This document shows positions 1 to 8,615 of a stretch of 29,418 bases of DNA, piece after piece (positions within the stretch are counted from its first letter, which is position 1; the number at the start of each line of letters is the position of its first letter). A program made the translations under genes and the position numbers. This DNA is from Planctomycetota bacterium (GTDB lineage: Bacteria; Planctomycetota; PUPC01; DSUN01), in NCBI GenBank assembly GCA_016872875.1, contig VGYW01000053.1, positions 1-29,418 on the forward strand, in the 5' to 3' direction. The notes beneath the pieces are model-generated. The model was not told the DNA's origin. It saw only the letters and a list, made by a program, of their open reading frames with translations, and ran no database searches.

Positions 1-1005
1 GCCACGGCCTGCGCGCCCGAGGACTTCTCGCGCCAGAACCTGGCCGGCTACGAGGTGGTGGTGCTGGCCAACCTGGCGCAGCTCGCCCCGCAACTCGTCG
101 GGGCGCTGGAGGTCTTCGTGGCCGAGGGCGGCTCCCTCATCGTCCTCCTGGGCGACCGCGTGGTGCCCTTCGAGCACAACCGCAAGCTGCACAAGGAGGG
201 CCGGGGGCTTCTGCCCTGCGCGCTCGCCGAGGCACCCGCCATCGAAACCCCCGGATTGCGGATCTCGGATTGGGGCTCGGCGATTGAAACGCGAAACGCG
301 AAACCCGAAACGCGAAACTGGCAACCGGAAGTGCGCAAGCACTTGCCACTCAAGCTCGCCCCGGCCGACAATGCCTGCCGCGTCCTCGCCCGGTTCGGCG
401 ACAGCTCGCCGGCCCTGGTCGAGAAGGCCTTCGGGCGCGGCCGCGTGCTCATGCTCGCTGGCTCCACAAGGCCAGGCTGGGGCGACCTGGCCCTCTCCGA
501 GAATTTCCCCATCCTCATCCAGGGCATCCTCCGCGGGCTTCTCGGCGACCCGAACCGCGACGTGAACCTTGAGGTGGACGGGGCCTTCGACCAGCCGGTG
601 CTGATGGCCTCGCAGCACCTCACCCTGCGGCGCCCCGACGGCCGTAAGGCACGCCTCACGCCATCCAAGTCCGAGGGTCAAACGGTCCGGCGCGTACGCT
701 ACGCCGAGACAGATCGAGCCGGGGTATACCAGGTGGACACTATCCCCGAAGTGCTTGCCAAGCGGCGGTTCGTGGTGAACCTTGCGCCGAGGGAGTCGGA
801 CCTGCGGCGGCTGGACCCCGACCGCTTTGCGATGGCGTTCGGCGACGCGAGGGCTACGTTCCTGCCCGCGCCGTCGCGGGTGCGCCGCTTCGTGGAAGAG
901 CTCCATTCGGTCAGGGAGGCGGCCGGCGGCATCCTGTGCGCGCTCTTCGCGGTGCTGGCCGTCGAGACGTATCTGGCCTTCCGATTCGGGAGACGGCGAG
1001 GCTGA
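1..1005 (+). CDS. BatA-like membrane protein, C-terminal part (5' partial)
   Basis: The reading frame is open from base 1, so the gene begins upstream of the window; no start is assigned. The visible 334 residues contain a Rossmann/GATase-like stretch (YEVVVLANLAQL then GGSLIVLLGDRV) and a second conserved segment (GRVLMLAGSTRPGWGDLAL) of the kind found after the VWA part of BatA-type proteins. The C-terminus is one hydrophobic helix (AAGGILCALFAVLAVETYLAF) followed by an Arg-rich tail, so it is anchored in the membrane with a short cytoplasmic end. The stop overlaps the next start (TGATG), which implies translational coupling. Bases 253-320 are heptanucleotide repeats read through in frame (LRISDWG, then ETRNAKP). 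The BatA-like assignment rests on layout and neighbours. The VWA domain itself would lie upstream and is not seen. Confidence 0.6.
   Translation, partial: ATACAPEDFSRQNLAGYEVVVLANLAQLAPQLVGALEVFVAEGGSLIVLLGDRVVPFEHNRKLHKEGRGLLPCALAEAPAIETPGLRISDWGSAIETRNAKPETRNWQPEVRKHLPLKLAPADNACRVLARFGDSSPALVEKAFGRGRVLMLAGSTRPGWGDLALSENFPILIQGILRGLLGDPNRDVNLEVDGAFDQPVLMASQHLTLRRPDGRKARLTPSKSEGQTVRRVRYAETDRAGVYQVDTIPEVLAKRRFVVNLAPRESDLRRLDPDRFAMAFGDARATFLPAPSRVRRFVEELHSVREAAGGILCALFAVLAVETYLAFRFGRRRG
253..320. repeat. Intragenic heptanucleotide array
   Basis: Degenerate GGATTTC-type heptamers at 253-280 (ggattgc, ggatctc, ggattgg) are followed after a short gap by five GAAACGC-type heptamers at 286-320. The whole stretch is in frame within the BatA-like gene. 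Confidence 0.8.
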
Positions 1006-3518
1006 TGGGCAGGCTGCTCCAAAGACTCTTCGGGCTTGACACGCCGCTGGACGCGGCGAGCCGCGCGCGGCCCATCTTCTCGGACCCCTGGCTCCCCGCC
1101 TGGGTGCTCCTGGCGCTCGTCGTTCTGGTGTACCTCTTCTATCGAGGCGTGTATCGGCGGGACGGCCGGCGCCTCAGCCGCCGCCAGGTGCGGGCGCTCT
1201 ACGTCCTGCGGATCGTCCTGGCCGTGGGCGTGCTCCTGATGCTCCTGCGGCCGGCGTTCGACATCCTTCGCGGCGAGAGGCGCCTGCCAATCGTGGCACT
1301 CCTCGTGGACGAATCGCTGAGCATGACCCTCCCCGTCGAGCACGACAACCCGCTCCTCAGCGCAAGAGATCTTGGTGGCACAGGCGTTGGTGGCACAGGC
1401 GTCCCGCCTGTGGCGCCCACAGGCCGGAGGCCTGTGCCACCAGGGATGCCCATACCAGCGCGCAGCCGGTATGCGGTCGCCGCCGAGGCGGTCAGCCGCC
1501 TGGCCGAGCCGCTCACGGCCAGCCACCGCGTGAAGCTCTTCACCTTCTCGGACAAGCTGGACCTCGTGAAGGACATCGCCTACCGCGGTGCCACAGGCGT
1601 TGGTGGCACAGGCGTTGGTGGCACAGGCGTCCCGCCTGTGACGATACGCGAAGCGCTCAAGGCGCCCACCGGCGAGCACACAGACATCTCCGACGCCGTC
1701 GTGCGGGCGCTCGACGAACTGAAGGGGAGCAAGGTGTCGGCCATCGTGCTCGTGTCCGACGGCCGGGCCACCGACGCGGCCGGCCTCGACCCGGCGATCC
1801 GCGCCGCCCGCGAGCGCGGCGTCGCCATCCACACCGTCACCTGCGGCACCGAGGACCCGCTCCGCGACCTCGCCATCGAGAACCTCATCGCCCCCGAGGA
1901 GGCGAGCCTCAACGACGTCATGGCCGTGCGGGTGGCCATCGTGAACCACATCAGGCCGAACCTCACGGTCGAGCTGAAGGTCGTCGAGGAGGGCCAGCCC
2001 GTGGCCGCCCAGGAGCTCACCCTCGCGTGGGGGCGGAACCACCGCGTCGTCACCGCCATCCCGAAGGTCAAGGGCGAGCGCAAGTTCCGCCTCGAGCTCC
2101 CCGAGTTCCCCGACGAGCTGACCCACGAGAACAACCGCAAGGAGTTCAGCGTCAACGTCGTCGAGCGCGAGTTGCGCGTCCTCTTCGTTGCCGGCGCGCC
2201 GAGCATCGAATACCACTTCATCATGCAGTCGCTCTCCCGCGACCCGATCATCAACGTGAGCGGCTGGCTCCAGGGGGCCGACATCAACTACGCTCAGCCG
2301 GGCGACACCCCGGTCGAGCGGCTCCCCCGCACGCTGCGGGACTGGGAGGAGTACCACGTCGCAGTCCTCTATGACGTTGATCCCAACCTGCTCAGCAACG
2401 AGCAGGAGACCGCGTTGGAGGCGATGGTGCGTGGCGGAGGCGGCCTGCTCTTCGTCGCGGGACGCACCCACGGCATGGACAAACTCCTCCAGGTCCGCGG
2501 CGCCCGGATGCGGGCGCTCCTGCCCGTGGAGATAGACAAGGACCGCCGCAGCGACCACGAGGAGGTCTTCGAGGCCGCCTTCCGCGCCGAACGCACCGAG
2601 GCCGGACGCAAGCACCCAATCTTCCGATTCGAGATGGACGACAAGGCGAACGGCGAGGTCTGGGCCACTCTCCCCACCTTCCACTGGCACCACCCGGTCC
2701 TCGCCGCCAAGCCCACCGCCGTCTCGCTCCTCGAACGCGTGGGTGGGGAGGGTGGCACAGGCGTCCCGCCTGTGGACCGAGGCAAGGTGCTCATGGCGCT
2801 CCAGCGCTACGAGAAGGGCGTCGTCTTCTACACCGGCCTCCAAACCCTCTGGCGCTGGCGCTACCCGTATGAGAACTACGACTACGACCGCTTCTGGCGC
2901 CAACTCGTCCGCTACCTCAGCGAGGCGAAGCTCCTCGGCACGCAGAAACAGGTGGCCCTCTACACCGACAAGGCGGCCTACTCGCCGGGCGAGAACGTCC
3001 AGATTTCCCTCGCCGTCCTCGACCCCGCGCTCCTCAATCAATTGCGCCAGGAGGCCATTGCGGCCACGGTCATCGAGGAGAGCGGCGCCGAGCTGCGCGT
3101 GCCCATGCGGCCAGTGAGCGGCGAGGGGCTCTCTGAGTACCGTGCCGACTACCGTGCCCGGCGGGTCGGGCGCTACAAGGTGAACGTCCAGCACGCCCTC
3201 GCGCGCGGCTCGTCCGACCGCAAGCCGCTCTTCAACGAATCGCGCCCATTCAGCGTCGAGCTTCAGTCGCTTGAGTTCGTCAACGCCACGGCCGACCCTC
3301 AGACGATGGCGAAGCTCGCCGCCGAGACCGGCGGCAAGGCATTCGCACGCCAATCCCTCCGCGACGTGGCGTCCCTGGCCGACGAAGTCCCGAAGGAACC
3401 CCAGCTCGTCGCGCACCAGACCATCGAGGACTTCTGGGACAGCCCCTTGTTTCTTCTGGCGTTCCTCGCCATCATCGGCACGGAATGGGTGTTGAGGAAG
3501 CAGTGGGAGTTGATATGA
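1005..3518 (+). CDS. VWA-domain membrane protein with GATase-like segment
   Basis: This 837-residue protein has two N-terminal membrane helices (about residues 30-48 and 65-85). A VWA domain follows, starting with strand IVALLVDESLSM, in which D102-x-S-x-S is the metal-ion-dependent adhesion motif, and continuing with VSAIVLVSDGRA near residue 245. A beta-sandwich-like region and a GATase-like region (LRVLFVAGAPSIEYHF, then GGGGLLFVAGRTHGMD) come next. A final C-terminal membrane helix (SPLFLLAFLAIIGTEWVL) closes the protein. The ATG at 1005 overlaps the upstream TGA and is preferred over an in-frame start 69 bases upstream that would lie inside the previous gene. Family members sit beside MoxR and DUF58 genes, as here (17547-21143). 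Three GGTGV-coding repeats are embedded, two of them inside the VWA domain. The exact substrate or partner is unknown. Confidence 0.85.
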   Translation: MGRLLQRLFGLDTPLDAASRARPIFSDPWLPAWVLLALVVLVYLFYRGVYRRDGRRLSRRQVRALYVLRIVLAVGVLLMLLRPAFDILRGERRLPIVALLVDESLSMTLPVEHDNPLLSARDLGGTGVGGTGVPPVAPTGRRPVPPGMPIPARSRYAVAAEAVSRLAEPLTASHRVKLFTFSDKLDLVKDIAYRGATGVGGTGVGGTGVPPVTIREALKAPTGEHTDISDAVVRALDELKGSKVSAIVLVSDGRATDAAGLDPAIRAARERGVAIHTVTCGTEDPLRDLAIENLIAPEEASLNDVMAVRVAIVNHIRPNLTVELKVVEEGQPVAAQELTLAWGRNHRVVTAIPKVKGERKFRLELPEFPDELTHENNRKEFSVNVVERELRVLFVAGAPSIEYHFIMQSLSRDPIINVSGWLQGADINYAQPGDTPVERLPRTLRDWEEYHVAVLYDVDPNLLSNEQETALEAMVRGGGGLLFVAGRTHGMDKLLQVRGARMRALLPVEIDKDRRSDHEEVFEAAFRAERTEAGRKHPIFRFEMDDKANGEVWATLPTFHWHHPVLAAKPTAVSLLERVGGEGGTGVPPVDRGKVLMALQRYEKGVVFYTGLQTLWRWRYPYENYDYDRFWRQLVRYLSEAKLLGTQKQVALYTDKAAYSPGENVQISLAVLDPALLNQLRQEAIAATVIEESGAELRVPMRPVSGEGLSEYRADYRARRVGRYKVNVQHALARGSSDRKPLFNESRPFSVELQSLEFVNATADPQTMAKLAAETGGKAFARQSLRDVASLADEVPKEPQLVAHQTIEDFWDSPLFLLAFLAIIGTEWVLRKQWELI
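1374..1442. repeat. GGTGV-coding palindromic repeat, copy 1
   Basis: A 15-bp unit (ggtggcacaggcgtt) is followed by a variant unit and then a mirrored arm ending gcctgtgccacc. The result is two small hairpins nested inside one large hairpin. It is read in frame as GGTGVGGTGVPPV and lies just after the VWA metal-site strand. Confidence 0.85.
1587..1640. repeat. GGTGV-coding repeat, copy 2
   Basis: Three consecutive 15-bp units ending in the hairpin cacaggc-gtccc-gcctgtg are read in frame within the VWA domain. The first unit is degenerate (ggtgccacaggcgtt). Confidence 0.85.
2751..2774. repeat. GGTGV-coding repeat, copy 3 (single unit)
   Basis: A minimal copy, GGTGGCACAGGC followed by GTCCCGCCTGTG, is read in frame as GGTGVPPV in the C-terminal half of the VWA protein. 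Confidence 0.85.
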
Positions 3519-4669
3519 GATTTCCGATTTCCGATTTCCGATTTCCGATTTCAGCCAAGGTCGCTGTCTTACTCTTCTCCGTGCTCTCCGTGTCTCCGTG
3601 GTTATCTTCCTCTTTCGCTGCGGAGAAGGCTGAGCCTTTGCCTGAGGACCAGAAGCGGGTCGTCGGCACGCTCATCTATCCTCCGCGCACTCAGACCCGG
3701 CGCGAGAGCTCGGCGATGAAGCTCCTGACGCCCGAGGTCCGCGAGATGACCCGCAAGGCGCTCGAGTTCATCCGCCGCTCGCAGGCCGCCGACGGGGGGT
3801 GGGGCGACAAGGATTTCCCCCAGGAGGTGGGCGTGAGCGCCCTGGCCTGCCTGGCCCTCATGGGCGACGGCAGCCTCCCGCGCGTCGGGCCGTCGGGGCG
3901 CAACCTCGCCAAGGGCGTGGAGTTCCTCCTTGACCACGTGAAGGAGGACGGGCAGATCGTGGCCCGCGACACCTACAAGTACGGCCCGATGTACGGCCAC
4001 GCCTGGAGCACGCTCGTGCTCCTACAGGTCTACGGCAACGTGCCGTGGCGGAAAGACATGCGCGACAAGATCGCCCGCGCCATCCAGATCGTCCTGCGGT
4101 TCCAGAAGCCCGACGGCGGCTGGCGCTACAAGATGATGAAGGAGGGGGAGAGCGACGTGCTGGTGACGCTGAACGTCCTCTACGCCCTGCGGGTGGGCAT
4201 CGCGGCGGGCTTCGCCATCCCGAAGGACGTGCTCGACCGCGGCTACAGGTTCATCGAGGGGAACGGGTTGCCCGACGGGCGGTTCCTCTACATGACGGGC
4301 GGCGTTCCAGGCTCGGTCGCCATCTCGGGCGTCGGCGCGCTCGCCTTCCACCTCCAGGGCAAGTTCGACCATCCGCTCCTCGTCGCCGCCACGAAGTACA
4401 TTGATTTCTACCACAAGCGCCACAGCGAGGATGACCTGCTCGATGTCCCCTACTTCATCTACGGCACCTGGTACACCAGCCAGGCGATGTATCGGGCGGG
4501 CGACGAGTTCTGGCACCCCTACTACCGCAAGATCGTCTCGACCCTCAAGAAGGTGCAGCAGGAGGATGGCCAGGTGTTCGACCACCGCGGGAACGCCGTC
4601 TACCCCACGGCGGTGGCGGCCATCGTGCTCCAGGCGCCCCTGGGCTACATGCCGCTCTACCAGAGGTGA
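3515..4669 (+). CDS. Exported squalene-cyclase/prenyltransferase-like toroid protein
   Basis: This 384-residue protein has QxxDGGW-type repeats typical of the alpha/alpha-toroid of prenyltransferases and squalene/oxidosqualene cyclases: RRSQAADGGWGD near residue 87, LRFQKPDGGWRY near 195, and a weaker QQEDGQVFDH near 347. I do not see the DXDD cyclase acid motif, so a structural or binding role is more likely than terpene cyclisation. The ATG at 3515 overlaps the upstream stop (ATGA) and gives a signal-peptide-like N-terminus (KVAVLLFSVLSVSPWLSSSFA), so the product is exported. Oddly, the first 13 codons are a GATTTCC heptamer array and the hydrophobic core matches another dispersed repeat. 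Toroid proteins like this recur in planctomycete MoxR/BatA clusters. Confidence 0.8.
   Translation: MRFPISDFRFPISAKVAVLLFSVLSVSPWLSSSFAAEKAEPLPEDQKRVVGTLIYPPRTQTRRESSAMKLLTPEVREMTRKALEFIRRSQAADGGWGDKDFPQEVGVSALACLALMGDGSLPRVGPSGRNLAKGVEFLLDHVKEDGQIVARDTYKYGPMYGHAWSTLVLLQVYGNVPWRKDMRDKIARAIQIVLRFQKPDGGWRYKMMKEGESDVLVTLNVLYALRVGIAAGFAIPKDVLDRGYRFIEGNGLPDGRFLYMTGGVPGSVAISGVGALAFHLQGKFDHPLLVAATKYIDFYHKRHSEDDLLDVPYFIYGTWYTSQAMYRAGDEFWHPYYRKIVSTLKKVQQEDGQVFDHRGNAVYPTAVAAIVLQAPLGYMPLYQR
3519..3553. repeat. Heptanucleotide array GATTTCC x5 at a gene start
   Basis: Five contiguous GATTTCC heptamers (the last is GATTTCA) begin two bases after the ATG. They encode FPISDFRFPIS at the start of the signal peptide. 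Confidence 0.9.
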
Positions 4670-4671
4670 GC

Positions 4672-7600
4672 ATGGTCGCGTTGGCGCTAGAGAGGATTTG
4701 CTCTGAGTTCCGCACGCACCTTCGGGCGGCGCAGTTCCTCACCGGGCTTTCGCGCACGCTGATTGTGGCGCTGGCCGCGGCGGCGCCGCTGATCCTTCTC
4801 GATTGGTGGCTGCGGTTCGGCACGGTGGGGCGGATGGCGAGCAGCTCGGCCTTCCTGGTGGTGACGGCGGCCGTGGCCTGGCTCTCGCTCGTGCGGCCGC
4901 TGCGGGAGCCCTGGTCGGACGCCCACGTGCTGGCCCACCTCGACGGCACGTTGCCTGGCAGCCTGGTGGGGCTGACGGTGCTCCGCGAGCTGGGGGAGCC
5001 GGCGGAGATTCCCGAGTCGAGCTCCGAGCAGGGGCGGGCGATGATCAAGGGCGCCCGCGAGCAGCTCTCGCCGCTCGTCGAGGACATCGTGCTCCGCGAG
5101 GCGATAGACCACGACGCGCCACGGCGCTGGGCGCTACGTGCGGCCGCTGCCATCCTGTTGGCTGGCGTGGCCTTCGTGCTCACCCTGCCCCACAGCGCCA
5201 CGGGGCTTGGGCGGCTCCTCCTGCCGCTGGCCGACATCCCCTGGCCCCAGAAGACCCGCATCACCGTCGTGGAGCCGGCCGGCCCGATGCTGCCGGAGGG
5301 CTGGCCCACCCCGCGCGGCGAAGCGTTCCGCCTCAAGGCGCGCCTCGGCGGCCAGGTGGTCCCCCGCGAGGCCGAGCTAGCCTACCGCGGCGCGGGGCGC
5401 TGGCTCCACGAGAGCCTCCGAGTTGACCCCGACGACACCTGCACCGTGGACTTCCCCGAGGTCACGCAGGACATCGTGTTCACGCTGCGAGCGAACGACG
5501 CGGAGACGGAGCGGCTGAAGGTCCGCGTCGTCGAGCGTCCCGCCCTGGCCCGCGTCGAGGCCATCTACCAGTATCCCCTCTACAGCCGCCTGCCGCCCAA
5601 GCGCGTCGAGGGCGGCGCCGTCTCCGCTCTCGAAGGCACAAACGTCACCCTCCTTTTCACTGCCAACCAGGAGCTTTCCCGTGCCGAGCTCGTCCTGCGC
5701 CTCAAGCCATCCGTTGTCACGCATCACGTACCACGTATCACGCATCAGAATGGCCGCTCCTCCTTCACCCACACCTTCACCCTCACGACGAGCGGCTCCT
5801 ACGAGGTCCGCCTCCAAGGGGTCACGGGCCTTGCCCAGCGCGAGCCTGAGGTCTACCCCATCCAGGTCGTGCCCGACGAGCCGCCGGTGGCGCAGATTCT
5901 CGCTCCCACCGAGGACGGCATCGCGACGCCCAAGGGGAGGCGCAAGGTCGCCGTGCGGGCCACCGACGACTTCGGCCTCGCCCAGGTGGAAGTCCGCTAC
6001 CAGCTCAACGGCGGCGAGCAGCAGGTGCTCTCGGACCGCGTGACCGGCCCGATGGCGCAGCAGGGGAAGACGAGCCAGGCGGACTTCGCGTGGGACTTCC
6101 AGCCCCTCGGGGCCAAGCCGGGCGACCAGTTGGCCTTCTGGCTCTGGGCGAAGGATTGCAACCCGTCTGGCCGGGGCGTCGGCGACTCGCCCCGGCTTCG
6201 CATTGCCTTCAAGAGCCCGACCGAACTTCAGATGCAAGTCGTCCTCCAGGCCAAGGCGATGCTCACGGAGGCGAAGACCGCATACGAACAGCAGAAATAC
6301 GCCTTGTTGGACATCGGCCATTGGCTGGCGGGCACGGCCCCCGACCCGAAAAGCCCCATCGAGCCGCCCGAGCTCCTGAAGCGCGGCCGCTCGGAGCAGG
6401 ACTACGCCGCCCGCGCGGCGGAGGCGGTGGGGTTCCACCTCGGCGAGCTGCGCGCCGCAATCGAGGCCAACGCCATGCAGCGGGAGTTCATGAGCCGCCG
6501 CCTCGACCAGATTGCGACCCTCCTGGCCCCTCTTCTCCCCTCTCCCTCGGGGAGAGGGCAGGGTGAGGGTGCATCTTCCTTTGCTGGGGGCTTGCTGCCG
6601 GAGATTGAGAGGACCTTCGCCGCTGGGGAGCCGGCCACTGGCGAGGAGGCGGCGGTGGCAAAGGCGCTGGCCAAGATGCAGGCCGCCGCACGCAAGGCCC
6701 AGCCCAGGCAGCGTGAGGCCGCGCTCGCCCTCTATCGCGTCTACGCCTACGTCGCCGACTGGTCCGACCTCCAAAACGTCCTCGTCAAGACCGCCCGCCT
6801 TGCCGAGCAGCAGGGCGAGTCCCATGCCGCCACGCTCGCCATCACCCCGAAGTTCAAGGGGAAGGAGATCGAGGACCTCGACGAGAAGAGCGTGGAGGAG
6901 CTGGCGACGATTGGGCAGCAGCAGCACGCGATCTACGAGGCCGAACGCGCCCTCGAAGAAGAACTGGCACGGCTCATCGTCAAGAGCGAGCGCGAGCGGC
7001 GCAAGGCCATCTACGTCGCGCTCATGGCCGCCTTCAAGGGCCTCAAGAGCCACCTCGTCAACGACCAGATGCGCCTGGCGGCGATGGCGATAGCCGACAA
7101 CCGCCCCCACACGATCCTCGACGCGCAGCTCCTCGCCGTCAAGGGCCTCACCTGGGTGCGCGACGGCCTGGTCCGCGCCGGCGACGAGCTCCAGCCCGGC
7201 GCCCCGTTCACTCAGGAGGACATTGCGGCCATCCTGGCCGACGACCGCCTGAAGCCGGCCGGCGAAGAGGTCGTGGAGGCCGCGGCCGACGACGCCGAGC
7301 TGACCGCCGCGGCGGTCGCGGAGCCGGCTGAGGTCAAGGCCGCCCAGACCCTCGAATACGCCCTCCAACTCTGGCAGGAGCGCCAGACCCGCCTCCTCGA
7401 CCGCACGAGGCACATCCACGCCAAGCTGGCCCATTTCGGATTTCGGATTTCGGATTTCGGATTGCCCAATCAGCAATCAGCAATCAGCAATCAGCAATCG
7501 CCAATGCCCCGCTTCGTGCAACTCAAGCTGGGCATGCTGGCATTGCACGGCACGGAACTCGAGGCTACGGTTTCTGATGCCCTTTCCCGCTCGGCGGCGC

Positions 7601-8499
7601 ACCCGTGCCGGCGGGTTGGCCCGCGCGTGGCGGCTCTGGCCGCTGAGGCCCGCGCCGCAATCGCGCTGGCCAAGTCGGGCAAGGTCGGCCCCTGGCCCCA
7701 GCGTCTCCAGAGCGGCGTGGCCGACGGCGTGCGCGACCTCCGCCTTTTCCTCGAGGCCCGCTCCCAGGTGGAGGCCCTCCTCAAAGACCACAGGGCATCG
7801 GAGGGCAAGGACTCCTTTGGCCGCGCCTACCTCCTCAGCGGCGACGACCTTGCCCGCGCCGCCGACATGGTTGATGCCCTCAGTTGGGCGACGCTCCTTC
7901 TCCGCGACGCCGGCCGCAAGGCGTCCCCGCTCCCCGACGGCCTTCCCCCAGAGGACAAGGCGGCGTGCGAGGCCGATTCCGCAAAGGCGGCCCCGCTTGC
8001 CGAAGAAACCTTCCGCGAGATCGGACAGGTCACGAAGGCAGTCGAGCAGTTCGGCAGCAACGCTCGTCCCAGGCTCGCGGAATGGGCGAAGGCCAACCTT
8101 GCCTCTCCGGACCTCAATCAGCAATCAGCAATCAGCAATCAGCAATCCCTCCGCAGGCTCCAACAAGCCACCAGCACGCTCAGGGACCTCCTCGACGAGC
8201 GCGTGCGCGTCGAGGTGCCCGTGCCGGAAGAGGAACGTGTCCCTGAAGCCCCCGAGGTCGTGCAGGTGAAGCCGGCCGACCTCGCCAAGCCAGAGGTGCT
8301 GGAAAAAGTGCGGGAGGAACTGCTCAAGTACGAAGAGCCCCCGGCCCTCATCAAGCGCATCGCGGAATCCCCCGCGATCCCCGACGCCTACAAGCCCAAG
8401 CTCATCGAGGCCCTCAAGCGGCCCGTGGACCCGAAGTACAGAGAGCTCGTCAACGCCTACTTCGACACCATCGCCAGGTGCGAGAAGAGAAACAGGTAA
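4672..8499 (+). CDS. DUF4175-like large membrane and coiled-coil protein
   Basis: This 1275-residue protein has two N-terminal membrane helices (about 27-45 and 56-75) and a third near 156-175. A beta-sandwich-rich region follows (TRITVVEPAGP, then YPLYSRLPPKRVEGG, then VRATDDFGLAQVEVRY), and then a long helical, charged, Ala/Glu-rich part likely to be coiled coil. The plan matches DUF4175-type proteins that accompany MoxR/DUF58/VWA genes. The ATG at 4672 is chosen; a GTG at 4666 overlapping the previous stop is an alternative that adds two residues. Four families of dispersed repeats are embedded in frame (5717-5751, 6530-6571, 7438-7501, 8115-8149), mostly in the helical part. Role unknown; probably an inner-membrane scaffold facing the periplasm. 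Confidence 0.7.
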   Translation: MVALALERICSEFRTHLRAAQFLTGLSRTLIVALAAAAPLILLDWWLRFGTVGRMASSSAFLVVTAAVAWLSLVRPLREPWSDAHVLAHLDGTLPGSLVGLTVLRELGEPAEIPESSSEQGRAMIKGAREQLSPLVEDIVLREAIDHDAPRRWALRAAAAILLAGVAFVLTLPHSATGLGRLLLPLADIPWPQKTRITVVEPAGPMLPEGWPTPRGEAFRLKARLGGQVVPREAELAYRGAGRWLHESLRVDPDDTCTVDFPEVTQDIVFTLRANDAETERLKVRVVERPALARVEAIYQYPLYSRLPPKRVEGGAVSALEGTNVTLLFTANQELSRAELVLRLKPSVVTHHVPRITHQNGRSSFTHTFTLTTSGSYEVRLQGVTGLAQREPEVYPIQVVPDEPPVAQILAPTEDGIATPKGRRKVAVRATDDFGLAQVEVRYQLNGGEQQVLSDRVTGPMAQQGKTSQADFAWDFQPLGAKPGDQLAFWLWAKDCNPSGRGVGDSPRLRIAFKSPTELQMQVVLQAKAMLTEAKTAYEQQKYALLDIGHWLAGTAPDPKSPIEPPELLKRGRSEQDYAARAAEAVGFHLGELRAAIEANAMQREFMSRRLDQIATLLAPLLPSPSGRGQGEGASSFAGGLLPEIERTFAAGEPATGEEAAVAKALAKMQAAARKAQPRQREAALALYRVYAYVADWSDLQNVLVKTARLAEQQGESHAATLAITPKFKGKEIEDLDEKSVEELATIGQQQHAIYEAERALEEELARLIVKSERERRKAIYVALMAAFKGLKSHLVNDQMRLAAMAIADNRPHTILDAQLLAVKGLTWVRDGLVRAGDELQPGAPFTQEDIAAILADDRLKPAGEEVVEAAADDAELTAAAVAEPAEVKAAQTLEYALQLWQERQTRLLDRTRHIHAKLAHFGFRISDFGLPNQQSAISNQQSPMPRFVQLKLGMLALHGTELEATVSDALSRSAAHPCRRVGPRVAALAAEARAAIALAKSGKVGPWPQRLQSGVADGVRDLRLFLEARSQVEALLKDHRASEGKDSFGRAYLLSGDDLARAADMVDALSWATLLLRDAGRKASPLPDGLPPEDKAACEADSAKAAPLAEETFREIGQVTKAVEQFGSNARPRLAEWAKANLASPDLNQQSAISNQQSLRRLQQATSTLRDLLDERVRVEVPVPEEERVPEAPEVVQVKPADLAKPEVLEKVREELLKYEEPPALIKRIAESPAIPDAYKPKLIEALKRPVDPKYRELVNAYFDTIARCEKRNR
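5717..5751. repeat. Heptanucleotide array TCACGCA-type
   Basis: The heptamers tcacgca, tcacgta, ccacgta, tcacgca and tcagaat run in phase. They are read in frame as part of THHVPRITHQN in the DUF4175-like gene. Confidence 0.85.
6530..6571. repeat. CCCTCTCC-type hairpin repeat, orientation 1
   Basis: The palindromic core ctctccctcggggagag is flanked by a gggtgagggtg tail. It is read in frame as LLPSPSGRGQGEG. The reverse complement of this element occurs at 10676-10716. Confidence 0.8.
7438..7501. repeat. Two fused heptanucleotide arrays, GGATTTC then CAATCAG
   Basis: Four GGATTTC-type heptamers (7438-7465) run directly into five CAATCAG-type heptamers (7467-7501). They are read in frame as FRISDFG followed by NQQSAIS in the helical part of the DUF4175-like protein. 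Confidence 0.9.
8115..8149. repeat. Heptanucleotide array CAATCAG x5
   Basis: Five CAATCAG heptamers (the last is CAATCCC) are read in frame as NQQSAISNQQS. This is the second copy in the same gene. Confidence 0.9.
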
Positions 8500-8615
8500 A
8501 ATGATTGCGGGTAAAATGATAAGAGAAGAAGCGATCGGGAGGGCGAAGCCGGTCTTCCTGTCTGACCCCAATTCCCATTTCTTTTCTTATCATTTCACTC
8601 GTAATCATTCTACCT
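8494..8615. repeat. Terminal-inverted-repeat element, copy A (degenerate)
   Basis: The left arm starts aggtaaaatgattgcgg and repeats gtaaaatgataag. The right arm is its diverged reverse complement, ending cgtaatcattctacct. The element spans the stop of the DUF4175-like gene and the start of the NPCBM gene, and its first ATG is that gene's start codon. Related copies are at 9844-10014 and 20047-20200. Confidence 0.8.

Noticed and set aside
1374..1442. GGTGVGGTGVPPV as a genuine conserved domain
   Set aside because: The DNA is conserved at the nucleotide level, palindromic, and present in unrelated proteins, so it is an inserted repeat and not part of the VWA fold.
699..3416. Very long open frame on the minus strand opposite the VWA gene (similar ones at 5377-7476, 10683-12515, 14511-17207 and 23087-26110)
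   Set aside because: In GC-rich coding DNA the strand opposite a real gene is often stop-free. These frames show no recognisable motifs or sensible starts, while the + strand frames have clear domains.
3515..4669. Functional terpene cyclase
   Set aside because: DGGW repeats are present, but no DXDD or DCTAE catalytic motif is visible, the protein is short for a cyclase, and it carries a signal peptide.
7467..8149. CRISPR array
   Set aside because: The repeated units are 7 bp and strictly contiguous, with no spacers, and there are no cas genes in the window.
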